Positions 1 to 9,967 of a stretch of DNA of 64,000 bases are shown here, piece after piece. The stretch's first letter is position 1. Every line of letters starts with the position of its first letter. Below the pieces are notes generated by a model that searched no databases, had not been told where the DNA came from, and was given only the letters and a program-made list of their open reading frames with translations. This DNA is from [Limnothrix rosea] IAM M-220. Lineage in GTDB: Bacteria; Cyanobacteriota; Cyanobacteriia; Cyanobacteriales; MRBY01. Made by a program: the position numbers and the translations under genes. The stretch lies in assembly GCF_001904615.1 (NCBI RefSeq), contig NZ_MRBY01000014.1:1-64000 (forward strand), read 5' to 3'.

Positions 1-224
1 ATAAGCTCCTTTACTTTACCCCTTTCCTGTCTTTTATTTTGATGCGATTACCCTGATTGCGAAAGGATGACGACAAAAAACACGCTCAGATAATTAGTTT
101 GGCGAACAAACAGAAGAAGCTATTAGCAGAGAAGAAAAAAATGCATCAGGAGATCAGTAAATTAAGGCGAGATGCTGAACGATGGGAAAAATAACCATGC
201 GATCGCCCACCTTAGCAAATAGAA
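1..224. other. Leader-distal flank of the CRISPR array with a gene remnant
   Basis: No recognisable intact gene lies here. A reading frame on the + strand from a TTG at 57 to a TAA at 192-194 gives 45 residues that are very rich in Lys, Glu and Gln. It looks like the end of a coiled-coil protein and may be a remnant, because it lacks a ribosome binding site and begins directly after an in-frame stop. A HIP1 site is present near 199-208. The first array repeat starts at 225. This is the old (trailer) end of the array, judged from repeat orientation. Confidence 0.4.
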
Positions 225-2934
225 GTTTCAGTCCCGTGATCGGGATTTGATAGATCGAAAGAATACAAGCAGTGCAAAGCACCCTGATACCCGCTATGTT
301 TCAGTCCCGTGATCGGGATTTGATAGATCGAAAGTATGCCCTGCTTTGCCTAATTTGACCCAATAGTTGTTTCAGTCCCGTGATCGGGATTTGATAGATC
401 GAAAGGATGGGAACAGCAACAGGCCATCGTCCCAAACGTCAAGTTTCAGTCCCGTGATCGGGATTTGATAGATCGAAAGCTTCTAAGGCCATGGTTGTTC
501 TCAGCGCGCTGAGGTTTCAGTCCCGTGATCGGGATTTGATAGATCGAAAGGCATGCGTAAATGTCGTTAGGCGTGGCACTTTCCCCAGTTTCAGTCCCGT
601 GATCGGGATTTGATAGATCGAAAGCCCTACGTTCTTCCCTTTGATTACTAGACCTTCTGGGTTTCAGTCCCGTGATCGGGATTTGATAGATCGAAAGGTG
701 GGGGCTAAAAGGCATTGGTGGGCTAATAAGAGTTTCAGTCCCGTGATCGGGATTTGATAGATCGAAAGAATTTCTGAAGGCGATCGCCAAATGTTTAACG
801 ACTGGTTTCAGTCCCGTGATCGGGATTTGATAGATCGAAAGCTTTTGAGCCAAAATCATAAATCTCAACTCTTAGGTTTCAGTCCCGTGATCGGGATTTG
901 ATAGATCGAAAGGAAGTGGCGATCGCCCAAGAGAAAGAGAAAGAAGCGTTTCAGTCCCGTGATCGGGATTTGATAGATCGAAAGAACAATGCCCACAATC
1001 GTAAACAATACTGATCTAGTTTCAGTCCCGTGATCGGGATTTGATAGATCGAAAGTTTTACGTCTTCCATAACTTTCCTTGGTTTCTTCATTGTTTCAGT
1101 CCCGTGATCGGGATTTGATAGATCGAAAGGTCGTAGCCGTTGAGGGGACTGGGATTGGGGTAAGTTTCAGTCCCGTGATCGGGATTTGATAGATCGAAAG
1201 AGGCTACTGGAGAATCGTTAGCCGTTGTTGGTGATATGTTTCAGTCCCGTGATCGGGATTTGATAGATCGAAAGGAAGCGTTTACCGAGGCGGGGCACAT
1301 CCTCTCTGGTTTCAGTCCCGTGATCGGGATTTGATAGATCGAAAGTTAGCAAGGTCATCAATAAATTTTTCTAGCTCCTCGTTTCAGTCCCGTGATCGGG
1401 ATTTGATAGATCGAAAGACCGAAACGTGTGGGAAGCTTTCTGAATTTGAGCAGTTTCAGTCCCGTGATCGGGATTTGATAGATCGAAAGTCTCATTTTGG
1501 GTAGACCCCCTACCCAATTTAGCCCGTTTCAGTCCCGTGATCGGGATTTGATAGATCGAAAGCTTTAAAGCGTGACCTCGATGGCGATCGCCAAGATGGT
1601 TTCAGTCCCGTGATCGGGATTTGATAGATCGAAAGCTGGCGGTCTTTCCGTCCGGAATTTTGACGATACGTTTCAGTCCCGTGATCGGGATTTGATAGAT
1701 CGAAAGTTGGTCGGTTTTAATGAGTTGCCCGCCCCTATCCAAGTTTCAGTCCCGTGATCGGGATTTGATAGATCGAAAGGTAGTACCTTCGTTCCATCAT
1801 CTGCTTCTGTAAAATGTTTCAGTCCCGTGATCGGGATTTGATAGCTCGAAAGATACCCAAGATCCAGCCAACCCTTTGCCGATCTGGTTTCAGTCCCGTG
1901 ATCGGGATTTGATAGATCGAAAGATTGAAAGCTGAACTGGAAACAGCGATAAATACTCAGTTTCAGTCCCGTGATCGGGATTTGATAGATCGAAAGCGCT
2001 CGAACCTAGAGAATTTAATATCAATGGCGCTGTTTCAGTCCCGTGATCGGGATTTGATAGATCGAAAGGAGAAGAGTGAAGATAGTTGACACAAGAAAAA
2101 TCCGTTTCAGTCCCGTGATCGGGATTTGATAGATCGAAAGCTAAGAGTAAATTCGTATCAGCTCTAAATCGCATGTTTCAGTCCCGTGATCGGGATTTGA
2201 TAGATCGAAAGTTGAAGCGGCGATCACCGATGCCACGTCCGAAGCCGAGTTTCAGTCCCGTGATCGGGATTTGATAGATCGAAAGCGCTCGAACCTAGAG
2301 AATTTAATATCAATGGCGCTGTTTCAGTCCCGTGATCGGGATTTGATAGATCGAAAGGGGATATTTATTACAATGCATGGCGGCGTTTCTGTCGTTTCAG
2401 TCCCGTGATCGGGATTTGATAGATCGAAAGTACCCGTTTTCTTTTTTAAGGGCTTTTAAAGTAGCGTTTCAGTCCCGTGATCGGGATTTGATAGATCGAA
2501 AGTTTCCACAGAGGGTCGAATAACTATGGGTGTGAGGTTTCAGTCCCGTGATCGGGATTTGATAGATCGAAAGCGTCACCTTCAACATGAATTTTAGGGT
2601 CAAAATCTTGTTTCAGTCCCGTGATCGGGATTTGATAGATCGAAAGCTATTGAAGCTTTTGAGGCCGATTTTAGTGAATTTGTTTCAGTCCCGTGATCGG
2701 GATTTGATAGATCGAAAGATGGGAAGAAAAAGGTGGTAGAGTTCGTATTCTGGTTTCAGTCCCGTGATCGGGATTTGATAGATCGAAAGTTCTTTGCATA
2801 AGCCCACCAATGCCCCCGCGAATAGTTTCAGTCCCGTGATCGGGATTTGATAGATCGAAAGCAGATAGGGGCGGAGGGGCGATCGCCAACATCACAGGTT
2901 TCAGTCCCGTGATCGGGATTTGATAGATCGAAAG

Positions 2935-5108
2935 CAGCGAGTTCTAGAGTTTAAGGACACAATAAAAGGTTTCAGTCCCGTGATCGGGATTTGATAGATC
3001 GAAAGCAACAGGCGGTGGGCTACAAGACCCGACGACTACCGTTTCAGTCCCGTGATCGGGATTTGATAGATCGAAAGAATATTCCTGAGGCATCGCCGCC
3101 TTGCCAATGAGTAGTTTCAGTCCCGTGATCGGGATTTGATAGATCGAAAGTAGCGGCGCTGTTTTTTCTGCTGTAGCGTGGCTTGTTTCAGTCCCGTGAT
3201 CGGGATTTGATAGATCGAAAGTCTCCGCCAACCGTGTGCAATTCGTACTCTGCAATGTTTCAGTCCCGTGATCGGGATTTGATAGATCGAAAGTTGGCAC
3301 GATGCCTATCACCTGCACGACGGCGGTTTGCTCTGGTTTCAGTCCCGTGATCGGGATTTGATAGATCGAAAGTTAACTTATGGGTTGGTGGTGGTCTTTG
3401 AGGTAGTGTTTCAGTCCCGTGATCGGGATTTGATAGATCGAAAGAATCGCTCAATCTTTGCCATCAACACCAGCACAACAGTTTCAGTCCCGTGATCGGG
3501 ATTTGATAGATCGAAAGACTCATCAACATCTAAATGGAAGGGTTCCTTGTCTGTTTCAGTCCCGTGATCGGGATTTGATAGATCGAAAGGTTGCTATTTT
3601 TCTTGTTGGGACACATGTAGATCCGTTTCAGTCCCGTGATCGGGATTTGATAGATCGAAAGCTTAATCGAGTAATATGATCAAAGACCGAAGGCTGGTTT
3701 CAGTCCCGTGATCGGGATTTGATAGATCGAAAGAGTCATTCGTTGATTATTGTTCCCGATGAGAATTTGTTTCAGTCCCGTGATCGGGATTTGATAGATC
3801 GAAAGAAGAAGCTGAGTATAGTGCCATCCTTAAGGTTTTGGTTTCAGTCCCGTGATCGGGATTTGATAGATCGAAAGTGGACTTGGGTGATGGCCTAATT
3901 CGCACATTCGTGTTTCAGTCCCGTGATCGGGATTTGATAGATCGAAAGACTTGCACTCTGCATTATGCGGGTAGCGCCCAGCGAGTTTCAGTCCCGTGAT
4001 CGGGATTTGATAGATCGAAAGCAGCGAGTTCTAGAGTTTAAGGACACAATAAAAGGTTTCAGTCCCGTGATCGGGATTTGATAGATCGAAAGCAACAGGC
4101 GGTGGGCTACAAGACCCGACGACTACCGTTTCAGTCCCGTGATCGGGATTTGATAGATCGAAAGAATATTCCTGAGGCATCGCCGCCTTGCCAATGAGTA
4201 GTTTCAGTCCCGTGATCGGGATTTGATAGATCGAAAGTAGCGGCGCTGTTTTTTCTGCTGTAGCGTGGCTTGTTTCAGTCCCGTGATCGGGATTTGATAG
4301 ATCGAAAGTCTCCGCCAACCGTGTGCAATTCGTACTCTGCAATGTTTCAGTCCCGTGATCGGGATTTGATAGATCGAAAGTTGGCACGATGCCTATCACC
4401 TGCACGACGGCGGTTTGCTCTGGTTTCAGTCCCGTGATCGGGATTTGATAGATCGAAAGTTAACTTATGGGTTGGTGGTGGTCTTTGAGGTAGTGTTTCA
4501 GTCCCGTGATCGGGATTTGATAGATCGAAAGAATCGCTCAATCTTTGCCATCAACACCAGCACAACAGTTTCAGTCCCGTGATCGGGATTTGATAGATCG
4601 AAAGACTCATCAACATCTAAATGGAAGGGTTCCTTGTCTGTTTCAGTCCCGTGATCGGGATTTGATAGATCGAAAGGTTGCTATTTTTCTTGTTGGGACA
4701 CATGTAGATCCGTTTCAGTCCCGTGATCGGGATTTGATAGATCGAAAGCTTAATCGAGTAATATGATCAAAGACCGAAGGCTGGTTTCAGTCCCGTGATC
4801 GGGATTTGATAGATCGAAAGAGTCATTCGTTGATTATTGTTCCCGATGAGAATTTGTTTCAGTCCCGTGATCGGGATTTGATAGATCGAAAGAAGAAGCT
4901 GAGTATAGTGCCATCCTTAAGGTTTTGGTTTCAGTCCCGTGATCGGGATTTGATAGATCGAAAGTGGACTTGGGTGATGGCCTAATTCGCACATTCGTGT
5001 TTCAGTCCCGTGATCGGGATTTGATAGATCGAAAGACTTGCACTCTGCATTATGCGGGTAGCGCCCAGCGAGTTTCAGTCCCGTGATCGGGATTTGATAG
5101 ATCGAAAG
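2935..5108. repeat. Perfect tandem duplication of 15 spacer-repeat units
   Basis: The segment 2935-4021 (1087 bp, 15 spacers and repeats) is repeated directly as 4022-5108. Both begin with the spacer starting CAGCGAGTTC and end after the spacer starting ACTTGCACTC. I saw no difference between the copies. The most likely origin is unequal recombination between repeats; an assembly artefact is possible. Confidence 0.95.
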
Positions 5109-6629
5109 AAGATTGGAGAAAATCAAATGACATTCGAACAAATGTTTCAGTCCCGTGATCGGGATTTGATAGATCGAAAGTGACCGTGGCAATTCTCGGA
5201 AGATTAGGGTAGGGGTTTCAGTCCCGTGATCGGGATTTGATAGATCGAAAGGAAGTATTACGCATTTTAGGTTTGGGAAAAACTCAAGTTTCAGTCCCGT
5301 GATCGGGATTTGATAGATCGAAAGAGTGGCTAGGCCTCGTATCTTCAAGGCATTAGCTGTGTTTCAGTCCCGTGATCGGGATTTGATAGATCGAAAGGGT
5401 TTAGCCCCGGTGGATTGATTTTGTCTGGATTGTTTCAGTCCCGTGATCGGGATTTGATAGATCGAAAGTCGAGCTTTTTGCCAGAGACAAAGCCGATGGC
5501 TGGGTTTCAGTCCCGTGATCGGGATTTGATAGATCGAAAGCTGAAGTTCAACGATACCTACCTGCTTAGCGTGAATGTTTCAGTCCCGTGATCGGGATTT
5601 GATAGATCGAAAGGAGAAGTCACAGACATATTTAATAGCAGGTGATTCGTTTCAGTCCCGTGATCGGGATTTGATAGATCGAAAGTCACCCTTACGAAGG
5701 GGGATGTTTACTGTTGGCTTGTTTCAGTCCCGTGATCGGGATTTGATAGATCGAAAGTATTCCAAGCGATTTGAGACTGGGGGTGCACTTGAGTTTCAGT
5801 CCCGTGATCGGGATTTGATAGATCGAAAGCTGTTTGTTGGCACTGAAGGGGGGTGTTACTTGTTTCAGTCCCGTGATCGGGATTTGATAGATCGAAAGAA
5901 GTTTAGGAAGATAACGACGCAAATACCCTAAGAGTTTCAGTCCCGTGATCGGGATTTGATAGATCGAAAGTTTTCAGTTGATTGAAAACAACTTTTATTC
6001 ATAATTGTTTCAGTCCCGTGATCGGGATTTGATAGATCGAAAGGTCAAAGCAGACGTTGAGCCCATGACCCAACGGGAAGTTTCAGTCCCGTGATCGGGA
6101 TTTGATAGATCGAAAGTTGTCGCAGGGGGCTGCGCCGCTATTAACTGCCGTTGAGTTTCAGTCCCGTGATCGGGATTTGATAGATCGAAAGGGTGGGGCT
6201 TTTTATTTGTTGCTTTTTCAGATTACGTTTCAGTCCCGTGATCGGGATTTGATAGATCGAAAGCTGTTGTTTCAATCTTTGTCTTCAGATTGGGTAGCGT
6301 TTCAGTCCCGTGATCGGGATTTGATAGATCGAAAGTTTCACTTGTTTTAGTCCCTTGCGAGGGTAGTAGAGTTTCAGTCCCGTGATCGGGATTTGATAGA
6401 TCGAAAGCTAGGGGCTGAGTGAAGGACTACCAATACTGCTGAGTTTCAGTCCCGTGATCGGGATTTGATAGATCGAAAGGTCAAAAGATCTAGACGAAGG
6501 CAGAACTTTTACAGGTTTCAGTCCCGTGATCGGGATTTGATAGATCGAAAGCCGGAAAATTGATAATTCTGATTGCAGTTTGATCGTCTCTCGTTTCAGT
6601 CCCGTGATCGGGATTTGATAGATCGAAAG

Positions 6630-6720
6630 TCGCCACCCCCACCCGTGAGAACGCCCAAGCATTTTCGATGATGGGGATTGCTAGTTTGAAGGGGGGAGTT
6701 TGTGATCGCCCAGTCAAATA
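6630..6720. other. 91-bp irregular interval between two CRISPR repeats
   Basis: The interval between the repeats at 6593-6629 and 6721-6757 is 91 bp, far longer than a normal spacer. Around 6660-6692 it contains a stretch (CGATGATGGGGATTGCTAG and following) that aligns loosely with the second half of the repeat, with several mismatches and gaps. It could be two spacers flanking a decayed repeat, or one oversized insert. It adjoins the 355-bp interval with the embedded gene. Confidence 0.5.
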
Positions 6721-6796
6721 GTTTCAGTCCCGTGATCGGGATTTGATAGATCGAAAGTTGATTCATAATTGGCAGTGTCAGTCTGCGGAGAAAACA

Positions 6797-7000
6797 ATGC
6801 AGTTTTTAAAAACGAAGAAAGGGAAAATTGTTGCTGGAATGACAGCGATCGCCATCGTGCTTACTGGGGTGTTTCTGTGGTCAACAACGCGACCATCCGG
6901 AACCTCTGTTGAGGTTGAAAACACCACGGAGGAATTGAGTGATGACCTTGAGGCTCTAAAGGAAGAGCAAAGGCGGCGCGAAGCTCAACGGCAAGATTAA
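6797..7000 (+). CDS. Small single-pass membrane protein encoded inside the CRISPR array
   Basis: The 67-residue product starts at the ATG at 6797, preceded six bases upstream by GGAG. It has a basic N-terminus (KTKKGK), one hydrophobic segment at about residues 11-29 (IVAGMTAIAIVLTGVFLW), and a highly charged helical tail (TEELSDDLEALKEEQRRRE). That predicts a membrane-anchored protein with a short coiled-coil tail. It lies in a 355-bp interval (6758-7112) between two intact repeats and is read against array transcription. A HIP1 site inside the gene (near 6844) suggests cyanobacterial DNA. The neighbouring repeat has TTGATA at 6743-6748 and a CATAAT lies at 6764-6769, a possible though short-spaced promoter. 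I do not recognise the family. Confidence 0.55.
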   Translation: MQFLKTKKGKIVAGMTAIAIVLTGVFLWSTTRPSGTSVEVENTTEELSDDLEALKEEQRRREAQRQD

Positions 7001-7112
7001 GACTCACTGGATGCCTCCAGCAATGCGAGATAATTAGATATAGAAACGAGGGCTAGATCCAGCTCCGTTTTGTCTATTTGCCGTTCTCCTTTCCCTAGGC
7101 ATTCCATAAGGA
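7001..7112. other. Remainder of the non-spacer insert in the array
   Basis: These 112 bp follow the stop of the small membrane-protein gene and end at the next intact repeat (7113). A minus-strand frame of about 36 residues runs from the ATG at 7107 down to about 6997, overlapping the end of the small gene convergently, but has no ribosome binding site. I saw no degenerate repeat or terminal inverted repeat marking the insert edges. Confidence 0.4.
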
Positions 7113-9889
7113 GTTTCAGTCCCGTGATCGGGATTTGATAGATCGAAAGTCGCCGCATGCATGGTTGGGATGACTGCCGTGTTTCAGTCCCGTGATCGGG
7201 ATTTGATAGATCGAAAGAGAAATCAGAGCGTCCGGGTTGCCCAACTCTACAGGGTTTCAGTCCCGTGATCGGGATTTGATAGATCGAAAGGCAGATTAAG
7301 TATTGATGCCACCTTGTTTGTTGGTGTTTCAGTCCCGTGATCGGGATTTGATAGATCGAAAGCCTCAATATAAGTTTCACTTAGTCGATGCAAATTCTCG
7401 TTTCAGTCCCGTGATCGGGATTTGATAGATCGAAAGTCTTCTCGGTACAAGTGCAGTTTCGCAAAAGTAAGTTTCAGTCCCGTGATCGGGATTTGATAGA
7501 TCGAAAGCTTCTCAAAGTCATTTGTTGCTGGGGTTTGAATCCTGTTTCAGTCCCGTGATCGGGATTTGATAGATCGAAAGGATAGCACGCAGGGTCGCCG
7601 AAGTCCGAAGAAAAGTTTCAGTCCCGTGATCGGGATTTGATAGATCGAAAGACAAACTTGTTAAAACATGGGGCACGGCTGATCCGTTTCAGTCCCGTGA
7701 TCGGGATTTGATAGATCGAAAGAAGCTACCGACCCACCAATCAAACCTCGGAATCGTGTTTCAGTCCCGTGATCGGGATTTGATAGATCGAAAGAGAGGA
7801 TAGCGCCGGGTGCCCTCTCGTTCATGTCGGTTTCAGTCCCGTGATCGGGATTTGATAGATCGAAAGCTTCCGTAGCCTGCGCAGCCTCCATCGTTTTAGC
7901 AAGTTTCAGTCCCGTGATCGGGATTTGATAGATCGAAAGCTGGCACAATGATGGGTTGGTTTTACTTGGGAGAGTTTCAGTCCCGTGATCGGGATTTGAT
8001 AGATCGAAAGTTGAATGTGGGAATGACCCCAACGGCTGGGGGCTGGTTTCAGTCCCGTGATCGGGATTTGATAGATCGAAAGGAACTTATTAAGGACATT
8101 GAATCGGCATCGTACCCCGTTTCAGTCCCGTGATCGGGATTTGATAGATCGAAAGGCTAATTTGCAGCGGCACTGGTAGCACTAAAAACTGTTTCAGTCC
8201 CGTGATCGGGATTTGATAGATCGAAAGAACAATCGAAGGTTACCTAAAGTTTTATTTAGCTGTTTCAGTCCCGTGATCGGGATTTGATAGATCGAAAGCA
8301 GCACTACAGCAGCAGAAGCCCAAGCGTACGCCCGTTTCAGTCCCGTGATCGGGATTTGATAGATCGAAAGAGCGCGCTATTACAATGGAATCAGCTTTTT
8401 GGGTGCGTTTCAGTCCCGTGATCGGGATTTGATAGATCGAAAGGAGACCGCCTACAGCTACCCCCTGTGTCGGCTAGAGTTTCAGTCCCGTGATCGGGAT
8501 TTGATAGATCGAAAGTTAACAGTTTTGCTCATATATTTTGCCAAGTAAGCTGAGTTTCAGTCCCGTGATCGGGATTTGATAGATCGAAAGTTTGTTCATG
8601 CGAATAACGAACAGATTATTGAATATGTTTCAGTCCCGTGATCGGGATTTGATAGATCGAAAGTCTCCCAGCACCGACTTCTGTTGATGGGTCGTTGTTG
8701 TTTCAGTCCCGTGATCGGGATTTGATAGATCGAAAGTCTTTGTATCTAAAATTGTGAGCCTGCCCCAAAAGTTTCAGTCCCGTGATCGGGATTTGATAGA
8801 TCGAAAGTCTATGTTTTCCTTCTCTATCAGTCGTGGGAACAGTTTCAGTCCCGTGATCGGGATTTGATAGATCGAAAGCTCAATATCTCATCTACTATAG
8901 CCTTCATTTTTGTTGTTTCAGTCCCGTGATCGGGATTTGATAGATCGAAAGTCTTAAATTTCCAAGTAGCTGTGTAAGATTCCCCAGTTTCAGTCCCGTG
9001 ATCGGGATTTGATAGATCGAAAGGCCAGATAGCAACGGTGAGGTTTACTGGAAGGTAGAGTTTCAGTCCCGTGATCGGGATTTGATAGATCGAAAGTGAC
9101 CAACGGCGACTGAGTTCTGTTTCGCTAACTCGTTTCAGTCCCGTGATCGGGATTTGATAGATCGAAAGACGCATGGGCAGCAGAGCGACGGTTAGAAGCA
9201 AAAGTTTCAGTCCCGTGATCGGGATTTGATAGATCGAAAGATAGCACGCAGGGTCGCCGAAGTCCGAAGAAAAGTTTCAGTCCCGTGATCGGGATTTGAT
9301 AGATCGAAAGGACTATTGCCTCAGCCCCCATCCTCTCCGAAGTCCCGTTTCAGTCCCGTGATCGGGATTTGATAGATCGAAAGTTAGAAATGTTTTTAAT
9401 CATTGATTTAGAGACCGTGTTTCAGTCCCGTGATCGGGATTTGATAGATCGAAAGTCTCGCGTTAAATCATTGGTTAAAATCCCTTTTAAGTGTTTCAGT
9501 CCCGTGATCGGGATTTGATAGATCGAAAGTGTTATGTCAGATAGGTTTGCTGTAGAAAGCAGATGTTTCAGTCCCGTGATCGGGATTTGATAGATCGAAA
9601 GGCAATTTTAGCCAATCACCACGAACGCAAGGGACTAGTTTCAGTCCCGTGATCGGGATTTGATAGATCGAAAGGATCCGGAATTGGTGGATGTGCCATA
9701 AAACCTCGTGTTTCAGTCCCGTGATCGGGATTTGATAGATCGAAAGTCTCTGTAGCAGGCGGTGGCGGCAATTACATCGTGTTTCAGTCCCGTGATCGGG
9801 ATTTGATAGATCGAAAGAGAGCTTTGACAGCTTGGCGGTGGAAGCTTTTTATGTTTCAGTCCCGTGATCGGGATTTGATAGATCGAAAG

Positions 9890-9967
9890 TGGCGCAATTA
9901 ACAACGACAAGGTAGCGGCTGGTGCTGGCATTGTCACCACAAAATTAGCGGACGGCGCAGAATTTAT
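9890..9967. other. 78-nt oversized spacer with a phage tail-fibre-like reading frame
   Basis: This interval between two intact repeats is 78 nt, about twice the usual spacer. One + strand frame is open across its whole length and reads ...NNDKVAAGAGIVTTKLAD..., which resembles the repeated 'AGAGI..SKL' segment common in phage tail-fibre and structural proteins. Because the frame is continuous, it looks like one long protospacer rather than two spacers fused by repeat loss. Confidence 0.7.
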
